Assembly: GCA_003209655.1 (NCBI GenBank)
Contig: QCPW01000001.1
Location: 248,001 to 312,000, forward strand
Source: Prochlorococcus sp. AG-442-M23
GTDB taxonomy: Bacteria > Cyanobacteriota > Cyanobacteriia > PCC-6307 > Cyanobiaceae
DNA: 64,000 nucleotides
Reading direction: 5' to 3'
Both the position numbers and the translations under genes were made by a program. Shown here piece by piece: positions 50,293 to 59,317 of this stretch; position 1 is the stretch's first letter, and each line of letters opens with the position of its first letter. The notes under the pieces are model-generated. The model did not search any database. It was given only the letters and a program-made list of their open reading frames with translations, and was not told the DNA's origin.

Positions 50293-51162
50293 ATGATTAC
50301 AAGCAAAACTTCATTTCTCGCTCTGATTGGAAATCCAGTAAGCCAATCACTGTCACCAATAATGCAAAATGCAGCTATTCAGTATTTAGGCCTAGATTTA
50401 ATTTACATAGCAATTCCTTGTAAAAATAAAGACTTAGAAATAGTGATTAATGCTTTAAAAAAAATGAATTGTAAAGGCCTCAACATCACAATTCCTTTTA
50501 AACAAAAAGTATTTGATATATGCAGTGAAATATCTCCAATTGCAAAAAAAGTACAAGCAATCAATACTCTTAAATTGAAGGATAATGAAAATTGGAGTGG
50601 AACGAATACAGATGTTGATGGATTTCTTTATCCATTAAAAAATCTTAATTTACAAAAAAAAACTTCAATAATCATTGGCTCTGGGGGAGCAGCAAGATCA
50701 GTGACTCAAGGTCTAAAAGATTTAAAATTATCAAAAATTACAATTATTTCACGTAATAAAAAATCATTAAATGAATTAACATCTAATTTCAATAGCGAAA
50801 TCGAAATTAAAGGTATGCTGAATACCGATAAAGAAATTGATGGTTTAATTCAAGAAGCGGATTTAATAGTCAATACAACTCCAGTAGGAATGAGTAAAAC
50901 AATAAATGAAGATACAATGCCATTTGGTCAAAATCTTTGGAATAATATTAAATCGAAAACTATTGTTTATGATCTAATTTACAATCCCTCACCTACACCG
51001 CTTTTGGAGTTCTGCGATAAAAAAGGATGTATAACTATAGACGGAACCCAAATGCTAATCGCTCAGGGAGCAAAATCATTATCATTCTGGACAAATGGAT
51101 TAGATGTGCCTTTTGAAGTTATGCATGATGCATTAAAAAAATATCTTCAATCAAATAAATAA
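50293..51162 (+). CDS. aroE: shikimate dehydrogenase
   Basis: AroE reduces 3-dehydroshikimate to shikimate with NADPH. The 289-residue protein has FLALIGNPVSQSLSPIMQN (substrate loop), NCKGLNITIPFKQKVFD with the catalytic Lys, and the NADP-binding glycine-rich loop IIIGSGGAARSV, then DLIYNPSPTPLLEF. Length is normal. It is divergent from dnaK, with a 116-base spacer, and precedes rpsF. Confidence 0.97.
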   Translation: MITSKTSFLALIGNPVSQSLSPIMQNAAIQYLGLDLIYIAIPCKNKDLEIVINALKKMNCKGLNITIPFKQKVFDICSEISPIAKKVQAINTLKLKDNENWSGTNTDVDGFLYPLKNLNLQKKTSIIIGSGGAARSVTQGLKDLKLSKITIISRNKKSLNELTSNFNSEIEIKGMLNTDKEIDGLIQEADLIVNTTPVGMSKTINEDTMPFGQNLWNNIKSKTIVYDLIYNPSPTPLLEFCDKKGCITIDGTQMLIAQGAKSLSFWTNGLDVPFEVMHDALKKYLQSNK

Positions 51163-51241
51163 ATTGACCTCGATAATGTATGGTAAGTAATGAACAGACG
51201 CTCATAAATAAATTCTGAGCCAAAGACCTTGTCTGAAAATC

Positions 51242-51709
51242 ATGACTGATCAAATTTATTACGAAACTATGTACATTCTTCGACCTGATATTGCGGAGGA
51301 TGAAGTTGCTAATTTTATAGATAAATATAATAAACTTCTCGAAAAGTTAGGGGGTAAAATCCTTGATAGTCAAATGAGGGGTAAAAGAAGATTAGCTTAT
51401 CCAATAGCGAAACATAGAGAAGGGATTTATGTCCAATTGAGTCATCAAGGAGATGGACAACACGTTTTCAATATAGAAAAAGCGATGCGTTTGAGTGAAG
51501 ATGTTATTAGATATTTGACAGTGAAGCAAGAGGGGCCTTTACCAAAGCCAAGATCTTCTAACAAAGGATCTACTCAATTAGAAAACAAAGAAAAAGATAG
51601 TAATGATTCACCTAATAATTCAGAGCCTAAAACTGAGGAAAATAATGAAAATAAAATAGCGATCTCCGAAGTTCCTTCTTCTGAAAGTAAAGAGTCTGAA
51701 GAATCTTAA
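51242..51709 (+). CDS. rpsF: 30S ribosomal protein S6 with acidic tail
   Basis: S6 binds the central domain of 16S rRNA with S18. The first ~100 residues ([44 protein letters not shown]) are canonical S6. It then carries about 55 extra residues rich in Glu, Asn and Ser ([19 protein letters not shown]), giving 155 in total. The disordered acidic tail is longer than in most bacteria. The stop is 7 bases from the argG stop, tail-to-tail. Confidence 0.96.
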   Translation: MTDQIYYETMYILRPDIAEDEVANFIDKYNKLLEKLGGKILDSQMRGKRRLAYPIAKHREGIYVQLSHQGDGQHVFNIEKAMRLSEDVIRYLTVKQEGPLPKPRSSNKGSTQLENKEKDSNDSPNNSEPKTEENNENKIAISEVPSSESKESEES

Positions 51710-51716
51710 ATCTTAG

Positions 51717-52928
51717 TTATTCATTTTTTGAATTTAATTCTGCCCATATTTTATTAGACATACCCCACATATAAATAAATCCTTCGGCATGCTCGTGATT
51801 GAAACTATCATCTTTACTATAAGTTGCTAAATCTTCCCTATATAAAGAACTATTTTCAGAAGACCTCCCAATAACTATTGCGTTTCCTTTATGTAATCTT
51901 ATTTTCACTTTACCATTAACAGAAGTTTGAGTTGAATCAATAAAGCCATCTAATGCTTCCTTTAGCGGACCAAACCAAAATCCCTGATAAACTAATTGAC
52001 CCCACTTTTTTTCTACAAGATTTTTAAAATCTAACACATCTGAATTTAAAGTTATGCTTTCAAGTTCTTTATGCGCTTTGATCAGAAGTAAAAGACCAGG
52101 GGTTTCATAGATTTCTCTACTCTTAATCCCAACTACTCTATCTTCGATCATATCTATCCTTCCGAAACCATGCTCTCCTGCTAAAGAATTAGCCTTCTGA
52201 ATAATCTCTACAGGACTTAAATATTCATTTTCTATGCCAATCGGAAATCCATTTTTAAATTCAATTTCTATATCTTTTGAAAAATTTGGGGCCTCGTGAA
52301 TCGAGGAAGTCATAGCAAAAATATCTTCACTTGGTTCATGCATTGGATCTTCCAACATACCTGCCTCAATGCTACGACCAAGAAGATTAACATCAATCGA
52401 ATACGGTGACTTCTTAGAAACAGGAGCTGGAATACCAAATTTTTCACCATATAAAATAGCTTCCTCTCTACTCATTTTCCATTCTCTAGCAGGTGTAATT
52501 ATCTGTAAATCAGGTCCTAAAGCATTAATAGCCAAATCAAATCTTACCTGATCGTTTCCTTTTCCTGTACAACCATGCGCTACTGCATCAGCATTTAATT
52601 CTCTTGCTAAATTTACAAGATTTTCCGCTATTAAAGGCCTAGCTAAAGCAGTTGATAACGGGTACTTGTCTCCATAAAGTCCATTTGCCCTAATAGCAGG
52701 AAAAGCATATTTCTCTACAAAGTTATCTACCAAATTAGCAATCACTGATTGCGTAGCTCCGGAGTTTAAAGCTTTTTGTCTAATACTCTCTAAATCATCT
52801 CCTTGTCCAAGATCAGCAACAAAAGTAACGACTTCTGAAATTCCATATTCATTTTTTAAATAGGGAATACAAATACTAGTATCAACACCTCCCGAATAGG
52901 CAAGAACAACTTTTTTTACCTGCTTCAT
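51717..52928 (-). CDS. argG: argininosuccinate synthase
   Basis: ArgG condenses citrulline and aspartate with ATP. The 403-residue protein has the PP-loop [31 protein letters not shown], and [21 protein letters not shown] strong ribosome-binding sequence GGAGG (minus strand, 52938-52942) lies 9 bases upstream of the ATG. A 67-codon membrane-protein gene precedes it by 31 bases on the same strand. Confidence 0.98.
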   Translation of the reverse strand: MKQVKKVVLAYSGGVDTSICIPYLKNEYGISEVVTFVADLGQGDDLESIRQKALNSGATQSVIANLVDNFVEKYAFPAIRANGLYGDKYPLSTALARPLIAENLVNLARELNADAVAHGCTGKGNDQVRFDLAINALGPDLQIITPAREWKMSREEAILYGEKFGIPAPVSKKSPYSIDVNLLGRSIEAGMLEDPMHEPSEDIFAMTSSIHEAPNFSKDIEIEFKNGFPIGIENEYLSPVEIIQKANSLAGEHGFGRIDMIEDRVVGIKSREIYETPGLLLLIKAHKELESITLNSDVLDFKNLVEKKWGQLVYQGFWFGPLKEALDGFIDSTQTSVNGKVKIRLHKGNAIVIGRSSENSSLYREDLATYSKDDSFNHEHAEGFIYMWGMSNKIWAELNSKNE

Positions 52929-52959
52929 TAAAATTTACCTCCAGTGAAAGTATGAAATT

Positions 52960-53163
52960 TTAATTTCTCTCAACTTTCAAAATTTTGTTAAAAACTAATA
53001 TTATTGTAACTACAAGTCCAGGCCCAAAAACTAATAAAAGAACAAGATAGTTATTTATTAATAAAATCTCTGGCTTTAAAAAGCCATACAATCTTAAAGC
53101 AATAGCCAGCAAAACTGAAATTGACCAAATTAAAAGATAACTTAAAATTTTTTTATCAAACAA
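52960..53163 (-). CDS. small two-helix membrane protein
   Basis: This 67-residue protein has two hydrophobic helices (LIWSISVLLAIALRLYGFL and NYLVLLLVFGPGLVVTIIL), a basic start (MFDKK) and a basic end (KILKVERN). It is upstream of argG on the same strand, separated by 31 bases containing the argG ribosome-binding site. I do not recognise it. Clean hydrophobic pattern, flanking charges and position in an operon-like spacing make it probably real. Confidence 0.65.
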   Translation of the reverse strand: MFDKKILSYLLIWSISVLLAIALRLYGFLKPEILLINNYLVLLLVFGPGLVVTIILVFNKILKVERN

Positions 53164-53218
53164 AATTGTTTTAATGCCTTTTTATGTATTATGTTATATA
53201 AAGGATAACTATTTTTAG

Positions 53219-53497
53219 ATGGACTCCAATAAATTACAACTTAAATTGAATGAAATAGCTGAAGTAAACCCAGCCTTAAGTTGCTACCATAGAGAGGATC
53301 CAGCACCTGTATTACCACTAAGAGAAGAGCCTGATTTATTATCCTGGCTAGAAGATACAGGAAGATTAATTACTGAAAAAGAAGGAGACTCGCAAGAAAT
53401 TAGTACAATTGAAGAGGAAGAACTTTCCGCTTTAATGGGAGAAAAAGAAGATTATAAAGTCGAAGAAGATATCTCCGATGATGATTGGGAAGACTAA
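53219..53497 (+). CDS. DUF3134-like cyanobacterial protein
   Basis: The 92-residue protein has the conserved block NPALSCYHREDPAPVLPLR followed by EEPDLLSWLEDTGRL, which I associate with the cyanobacterial DUF3134 family, and a very acidic C-terminus (EEEELSALMGEKEDYKVEED, ISDDDWED). There are no catalytic motifs. Its last 20 bases overlap the start of mraY in another frame, suggesting coupled translation. Function is unknown. Confidence 0.75.
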   Translation: MDSNKLQLKLNEIAEVNPALSCYHREDPAPVLPLREEPDLLSWLEDTGRLITEKEGDSQEISTIEEEELSALMGEKEDYKVEEDISDDDWED

Positions 53498-54557
53498 AAG
53501 ACTAAGTTTTACTATATTATTCTTTTTAATTACTTTTTCTTTAATAGTAAATTCTTACATTTTTAAAAATTTACTAATTATAAATACTTTTCTTTTATGT
53601 TTTTTAACTTCTTTATTAGTTACTAAATATGGATTACGAATAATAAAAAAATTAAATCTTTTACAAAACATTAGGGATGAAGGACCATCTCAACATCTTT
53701 GTAAGAAAAATACTCCTACTATGGGGGGGATATTTATTGTTTTACCTTTTTTATTACTACTTTTGATAGTAAACATTTTTTTTAATTCTATTGGAATAAC
53801 TTTAATATTAATTTGTAGCTTTAGTTTTTTTATTATTGGATTTTTAGACGACTTTTTAAGTATTAAAAGAAAAAGTAATACAGGTTTAACATCAACTGAA
53901 AAATTTTCTTTGCAAGCTTTAATTTCAATATTATTTATCTTTTTGGCATATCACAACAACTATATTAACCCTCCAATTAGTTTGCCTAATAATTGGGTCA
54001 TAAATACTAACTCTATAATTTTTCCAATCTGTTTTACAACTTTAGTAGGTTTAAGTAATGCAGTAAATTTAACCGACGGCTTAGACGGATTAGCTTCTGG
54101 ATGTAGTTCAATAGTCTTCTATGGACTGGGTACAGAAATATTTATTAAAGGTCAGAAAGAGCTAATAATATATGGTCTTGTAGCCTACGCAATGACAGGT
54201 TTATGTATGGGCTTTCTAAAATTCAATAAATATCCTGCAAAAATATTTATGGGAGATACAGGATCAATAACTATTGGTGCCATATTAGGATCTATTTCAA
54301 TATTAACTAATAGTTTTTTTACTTTATTTATTTTCTCAGGAATCTTTATTATTGAAGCCCTATCAGTTATTATTCAAGTAAGTTTTTTTAAAATTACAAA
54401 AAAAATTTTTAACAATGGTAAACGAGTCTTTTTAATGACTCCAATTCATCATCATTTTGAACTTAAAGGTATCAACGAAGAAAAAATAGTAGAAAACTTC
54501 TGGAAAGCAAACATATTAATGGTTTTTTTAGGTATAGTTTTAAAAATAAATCTTTAA
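53478..54557 (+). CDS. mraY: phospho-N-acetylmuramoyl-pentapeptide transferase
   Basis: MraY moves phospho-MurNAc-pentapeptide to undecaprenyl phosphate, making lipid I for peptidoglycan. The 359-residue polytopic protein has TPTMGGIFIVLPFLL, GFLDDFLSIKRK with catalytic Asp residues, NAVNLTDGLDGLASG, KIFMGDTGSITIG and PIHHHFELKG. Two adjacent ATGs (53478 and 53481) can both start it; the first lies inside the DUF3134 gene, a 20-base overlap. Confidence 0.96.
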   Translation: MMIGKTKRLSFTILFFLITFSLIVNSYIFKNLLIINTFLLCFLTSLLVTKYGLRIIKKLNLLQNIRDEGPSQHLCKKNTPTMGGIFIVLPFLLLLLIVNIFFNSIGITLILICSFSFFIIGFLDDFLSIKRKSNTGLTSTEKFSLQALISILFIFLAYHNNYINPPISLPNNWVINTNSIIFPICFTTLVGLSNAVNLTDGLDGLASGCSSIVFYGLGTEIFIKGQKELIIYGLVAYAMTGLCMGFLKFNKYPAKIFMGDTGSITIGAILGSISILTNSFFTLFIFSGIFIIEALSVIIQVSFFKITKKIFNNGKRVFLMTPIHHHFELKGINEEKIVENFWKANILMVFLGIVLKINL

Positions 54558-54570
54558 ATTATTATTTAAT

Positions 54571-54831
54571 ATGAGCTTCTTTACATGGAAAGATGATGGC
54601 TTAACAAGCGACTGTTCCAGTCTTGACGCTATGGCTTCTCGATTTGAAGAAACTGCTAACCTGATAAAAAAGTTATCTCAAAAAGGATTTAAGTTAAAAA
54701 AAACCCAAAAAAATCAATTAATAGTTCATTCTGATCCAAAGATTTTCGATCAATGGGGTTTTATAAGTGAAGAATTACCTTTCAAACAACTTTCTTTAAT
54801 CCCAGATGATGAAACCATAGATAATTTCTGA
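54571..54831 (+). CDS. small conserved-looking cyanobacterial protein
   Basis: This 86-residue protein (MSFFTWKDDGLTSDCSSLDA, then ASRFEETANLIKKLSQKGF, QWGFISEELPFKQLSLIPDD) is soluble, has a pattern of alternating amphipathic helix and strands, and resembles a small cyanobacterial family of unknown function that I recall only loosely. It follows mraY by 13 bases and overlaps the 3' end of the convergent sucrose-phosphate synthase gene by 82 bases. Both frames look protein-like in that overlap. Confidence 0.65.
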   Translation: MSFFTWKDDGLTSDCSSLDAMASRFEETANLIKKLSQKGFKLKKTQKNQLIVHSDPKIFDQWGFISEELPFKQLSLIPDDETIDNF

Positions 54832-56162
54832 TATTGACATTTGAGAATTGATAAATAATTTCTTACATGAGTATTCCAACTAAAATGTCTATGAACACCT
54901 TCAATGCCATTTCTACTCCATAATCTCCATTGAGAACTATTTGAAATGCCTTTTTCAAGAGCAATTTTCAACTTATTGATATCAGTAACATCAACTAATA
55001 AACCATTTTCACATTTTGAATGTATCTCCTTAGGGCCTCCATCATCTGTAGCAATTATTGGCAAACCACATGAAGACGCTTCAAGTAATGTTAAGCCAAA
55101 TGGCTCTGTTAATGCAGGGTTTACAAAAATTCCTCCTCTAGACGCAGCCCATCTATATATAGAGGGAATATTTGAAGGGGAATGTTTTTTTGGATATGCT
55201 ACTTTTCCATATAAATTATATTTATCTATCATTTCAAAAATCTCTTGAAATACATCTCTTTGTTGAGAATCTAGTTTTGATGTATTGTCTCTACAACCTA
55301 AAACTAATACTAAATTTGCTTTTCTTTTTAATTTATCTGATCGTCCATATGCTTCAATTAAAGACGGAATATTTTTTCTTCTTACTGCTCTAGAAATAGC
55401 CAAAAGTGGTGGCTTTCGTAAATCTTTCAAAAATGGAAGCATCATATTATCAATTTCAGAAGTTTCAGTTGTTGAATGAATATGATGAAATTTTGTATGA
55501 TCAACACCAGGGGCGATAACACTTGATTTTTCAGGCAAAAAAGAATTGTATTGAGAATATTGACATACAGATTCTTGTTTAGTGCTTGTCACAACAATAT
55601 CTGCATATTTTAAAGCTTCCTCTTCTGCTTTAATTCTTTTACTAATACAATATAACTTTTCAATTTGATTATGTTTTAAACCAGTCTCAAGTAATTTTCT
55701 TTTTTTCTCTCTTCCTAAAGAGTGTCCAGTAAAAATAAAAGGAACTTTCAGTACCTGACTTAATTTTACTCCTACAAAGCCTGCATCTGCATAATGAGCA
55801 TGTATGAAATTAGGCTTATTTTCACTTTTTTGATAATGCTTAATAAGATTCTCAGTTAATTCGTTTAAATACGGCCAGAGTAATTCTTTTCTTAAATATT
55901 TATTAGGACCAAATTGAAATCTTAGTATTTGTGCCCCAGGTTCAATAAATTCTCTTTGTTTTGAATAAGAACTGTCTACTTTACTATCATTAATAAGACG
56001 AGTGACTAAATCCACTTGATCAACTTCAGAAATATTCGATAAGCTCTTCACCAATTCCAAAACATATTGCGTTTGACCACCAGTATCTGCATCTCGTCCT
56101 AATTCAAGGCTGTTAGAACGTATTAAACCATGCAAATGTAAATGTAGAAATCTTAAACTCAT
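54750..56162 (-). CDS. sucrose-phosphate synthase (single glycosyltransferase domain)
   Basis: SPS makes sucrose-6-phosphate from an NDP-glucose and fructose-6-phosphate; sucrose is an osmolyte in picocyanobacteria. The 470-residue GT4 protein has GRDADTGGQTQYVLELVKSL, HAHYADAGFVGVKLSQVLKV, FTGHSLGREKKRKLL and EPFGLTLLEASSCGLPIIA. It has no C-terminal phosphatase-like domain, unlike the longer Synechocystis enzyme, so the phosphatase must be elsewhere. Its 3' end overlaps the 86-residue protein gene by 82 bases, tail-to-tail. Confidence 0.9.
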   Translation of the reverse strand: MSLRFLHLHLHGLIRSNSLELGRDADTGGQTQYVLELVKSLSNISEVDQVDLVTRLINDSKVDSSYSKQREFIEPGAQILRFQFGPNKYLRKELLWPYLNELTENLIKHYQKSENKPNFIHAHYADAGFVGVKLSQVLKVPFIFTGHSLGREKKRKLLETGLKHNQIEKLYCISKRIKAEEEALKYADIVVTSTKQESVCQYSQYNSFLPEKSSVIAPGVDHTKFHHIHSTTETSEIDNMMLPFLKDLRKPPLLAISRAVRRKNIPSLIEAYGRSDKLKRKANLVLVLGCRDNTSKLDSQQRDVFQEIFEMIDKYNLYGKVAYPKKHSPSNIPSIYRWAASRGGIFVNPALTEPFGLTLLEASSCGLPIIATDDGGPKEIHSKCENGLLVDVTDINKLKIALEKGISNSSQWRLWSRNGIEGVHRHFSWNTHVRNYLSILKCQYQKLSMVSSSGIKESCLKGNSSLIKPH

Positions 56163-56298
56163 TTTGCAGGTTCCTAAATCAATGTCTTATTAGAAATAAG
56201 CTGTATTTCACTTAGAAATATTAAGAAAGCATTATGATTTAATATTTATCAAAGAATATAACTAAACAAAACGATTGCTATGACTACTTTTTAATAAC

Positions 56299-56320
56299 TT
56301 TATAAAAAATTTTTTATAAA
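56299..56320. repeat. 22-bp perfect A/T-only palindrome
   Basis: TTTATAAAAAA followed by its exact reverse complement TTTTTTATAAA. It is centred in the 200-base spacer between the uvrA stop (minus strand) and the start of the sucrose-phosphate synthase gene. It has no loop, so it would form a cruciform or a hairpin only with several unpaired central bases. It could mark the end of the uvrA transcript. The rest of this spacer holds no ORF I can support; a weaker 6-bp hairpin (CTTATT AGA AATAAG) lies at 56186-56200. Confidence 0.4.
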
Positions 56321-56362
56321 TAATTAAATAAACAATACGAAGAAATATAACTAGTAAGGAGT

Positions 56363-59263
56363 TTAATTTAAAACTTTTTTTAGATATTGAGCTGTATAAC
56401 TTGTTGAGTGCTCTGCAACATACTCAGGTGTTCCCTCGACTATAATTTCTCCACCTTTATCACCTCCATCTGGACCAAGATCAATTATCCAATCAGAACA
56501 TCTAATTACATCTAAATTGTGCTCAATAACCACTACGGAATTACCTTTATCTACTAACCGTTGAATAACATCCATTAATTTATGAACATCATAAAAACTT
56601 AAACCAGTTGTCGGCTCATCAATTAAATATAAAGTTTTTCCAGTAGCTCGCTTTGATAATTCAGTTGCTAATTTTACTCTTTGTGCTTCTCCACCAGATA
56701 ATGTTGGCGCTGGCTGACCAAGTTTAATATAACCAAGTCCTACATCAACTAACGTAGATAACCTATCAGCCGCTTGAGGAATAGCGGAAAAAGTTTCAGC
56801 AGCCTGCTCAACAGTCATTTCTAAAACATCTGAAATATTAAATCCTTTGTATTTAACTTGAAGCGTTTCTCTATTAAAACGAGCACCTTTACATACTTCG
56901 CATCTAACATAAACGTCAGGTAAAAAATTCATTTCAATAACGTTAACCCCTTGCCCTCGACATGCTTCACATCTTCCTCCTTTAACATTAAAACTAAATT
57001 GTCCAGCTTGATAGCCTCTAGCTTTAGCTTCGACAGTTGCAGTAAATAATTGTCTAATAGGGTCAAAAGCACCTGTATATGTAGCAGGATTTGATCTAGG
57101 TGTTCTTCCTATTGGAGATTGATCAATAACAATGACTTTATCTATAGCTTTTATGCCTTTTAACTCTTTAACTCCTTTAGGAAAAGGAACTTTTAATCCA
57201 AGAGAATGACAAAGTGCTGGATGTAATAATTCATTAACTAATGTACTTTTTCCGCTTCCACTAACTCCGGTTACGGAAACTAATCTCCCTAAAGGGAATT
57301 CAACTGATATATTTTTTAAATTATTCTTGACACAATTGTTTAAGATTAAACTTTTTTTAACTGAAGACCTTCGCTCTTTAGGAGTAGGAATGAACTTTCG
57401 ACCACTAAGATATGCGCCAGTTAATGATTTTTCTGTATTTAAAACATCATCATATGTCCCTTTTGCAATAATCTCTCCTCCATAAACTCCTGCGCCTGGA
57501 CCAATATCCACAAGGTAATCAGCAGATTTCATGGTATCTTCATCATGTTCAACAACAACCAAAGTATTACCTAAATCTCTAAGGTCTTTTAAAGTTTTTA
57601 GTAATCTATCATTATCTCTTTGGTGCAAACCAATACTAGGTTCATCTAAAACATATAAAACGCCAGTTAAACCAGCTCCTATTTGAGTTGCCAATCTTAT
57701 ACGCTGAGCTTCCCCTCCTGAAAGAGTCATAGCTGGTCTATCTAAAGTTAAATAATCTAACCCCACATTTATAAGAAACTTTAATCTTAATCTAATTTCT
57801 TTTAAAACCAACTCTCCTATTTGTTTTTGTTTTTCAGATAAAATAATGTTTTCTTTTTCATTTTTACTTAATCCCATTAGTCTCTCGATATGAAATAAGG
57901 TTTCCGAGACACTAATAGAAGTTAAATCCGTGATGTTATAAGTCCCAACCTTTACAGCAAGTGCTTCTGGTTTTAATCTTTTTCCAGAGCATGTTTTACA
58001 AGGAACCAACTCTAAATATTTTTCTAACTTTTGTTTAACTAATTCTCCATTAGATTCGCTTAATTGCCTTTCTAAAATTGGCAAAATTCCTTCAAAAGGC
58101 CTTTCAAAGCCACTAGAAGTTTTAAATCTACTATCAGCCTGAATTAAAATTGGCTTATCAGATCCTAAAAGTAAAACTTTTTTTTGTAAATCACTAAGAT
58201 CTTTCCATGGGGTTTTTAATTCAAAACCATAAGCTTGACCAACAGAATAAAGTAAAGAAAAATAATAAGTATTATCTTTTTCACTCCAGGGAGCAATAGC
58301 AGCATAAACAGGTAAGGAGGTATCAGGTATTACTCTATCCGCAGTAAATTTTTTTAAATAACCAATACCATGGCAATCGGGACATGCACCATAAGGACTA
58401 TTAAAAGAAAATAATCGTGGAGAAAGCTCTTCAACTATAGAACCATGGACTGGACACGCATAATTTTCTGAATACAGCTTTTCTCTATCTAAATTTGGAG
58501 GTAAAGTTTCTCCTTTTTTGGGAACAACCTCAACAATAGAAAGTCCATCGCCTCTTTTTAGGCAAGTTTGTAAAGAATCATTCAATCTTTCTTGAATCCC
58601 CTCTCTCGCAATCAATCTGTCAACTACTACCTCAATATTGTGAATATGATTTTTATCCAACTCGATACTATCTGCGAGTTCTCTAACCTCACCATTTATT
58701 CTTACTCGAGCAAAGCCTTCTGCAGCTAATCCACTTAGTAATTTGGCATGAGTTCCTTTTTTACCTCTTACAACTGGTGCAAGCAACTGATATCTTGTGC
58801 CTTCAGGCAGCAAAACTATTTGATCTACCATTTCGTCAATAGTTTGAGGAGCAATCGGCAGACCGCAATGATGGCAGTGGGGTTCTCCAGCTCTTCCAAA
58901 TAATAATCTTAAATAATCTTGTATTTCAGTTACCGTACCAACAGTTGATCGAGGATTATGACTTGTTGATTTTTGATCTATCGATATAGCAGGAGATAAT
59001 CCTTCAATATTATCTACATCAGGTTTATCAACTTGACCTAAAAATTGTCTTGCATAAGCAGAAAGGCTCTCTACATATCTTCTTTGACCCTCAGCAAAAA
59101 TAGTATCGAAAGCCAAAGAACTCTTGCCACTTCCGCTTACACCTGTAAACACTATAAATTTATTTCTAGGAAGAGTGAGATCTACATTCTTTAAATTATG
59201 CTGTCGTGCACCTCGAATCTTTATTGCATTATCTTCGTTAACACTATTATTTTTCTTTACCAT
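56363..59263 (-). CDS. uvrA: excinuclease ABC subunit A
   Basis: UvrA finds bulky DNA damage for nucleotide-excision repair and hands it to UvrB. The 966-residue protein has two ABC ATPase domains: the first Walker A is VFTGVSGSGKSSLAFDT and the second is SVTGVSGSGKSTLVNEL; both have LSGGEAQR signatures. Zinc-binding cysteines appear in CHHCGLP, CPVHGS/CPDCHGIG and CEACRGQG/CEVCKGA. The start MVKKNNSVNED is short and canonical. recN follows divergently upstream by 54 bases on the same strand. Confidence 0.98.
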   Translation of the reverse strand: MVKKNNSVNEDNAIKIRGARQHNLKNVDLTLPRNKFIVFTGVSGSGKSSLAFDTIFAEGQRRYVESLSAYARQFLGQVDKPDVDNIEGLSPAISIDQKSTSHNPRSTVGTVTEIQDYLRLLFGRAGEPHCHHCGLPIAPQTIDEMVDQIVLLPEGTRYQLLAPVVRGKKGTHAKLLSGLAAEGFARVRINGEVRELADSIELDKNHIHNIEVVVDRLIAREGIQERLNDSLQTCLKRGDGLSIVEVVPKKGETLPPNLDREKLYSENYACPVHGSIVEELSPRLFSFNSPYGACPDCHGIGYLKKFTADRVIPDTSLPVYAAIAPWSEKDNTYYFSLLYSVGQAYGFELKTPWKDLSDLQKKVLLLGSDKPILIQADSRFKTSSGFERPFEGILPILERQLSESNGELVKQKLEKYLELVPCKTCSGKRLKPEALAVKVGTYNITDLTSISVSETLFHIERLMGLSKNEKENIILSEKQKQIGELVLKEIRLRLKFLINVGLDYLTLDRPAMTLSGGEAQRIRLATQIGAGLTGVLYVLDEPSIGLHQRDNDRLLKTLKDLRDLGNTLVVVEHDEDTMKSADYLVDIGPGAGVYGGEIIAKGTYDDVLNTEKSLTGAYLSGRKFIPTPKERRSSVKKSLILNNCVKNNLKNISVEFPLGRLVSVTGVSGSGKSTLVNELLHPALCHSLGLKVPFPKGVKELKGIKAIDKVIVIDQSPIGRTPRSNPATYTGAFDPIRQLFTATVEAKARGYQAGQFSFNVKGGRCEACRGQGVNVIEMNFLPDVYVRCEVCKGARFNRETLQVKYKGFNISDVLEMTVEQAAETFSAIPQAADRLSTLVDVGLGYIKLGQPAPTLSGGEAQRVKLATELSKRATGKTLYLIDEPTTGLSFYDVHKLMDVIQRLVDKGNSVVVIEHNLDVIRCSDWIIDLGPDGGDKGGEIIVEGTPEYVAEHSTSYTAQYLKKVLN

Positions 59264-59317
59264 GCTTAAATCTTAAATGGATTTAAAGAATTCTTATTAT
59301 AGTAGAAATTTTGGGAT

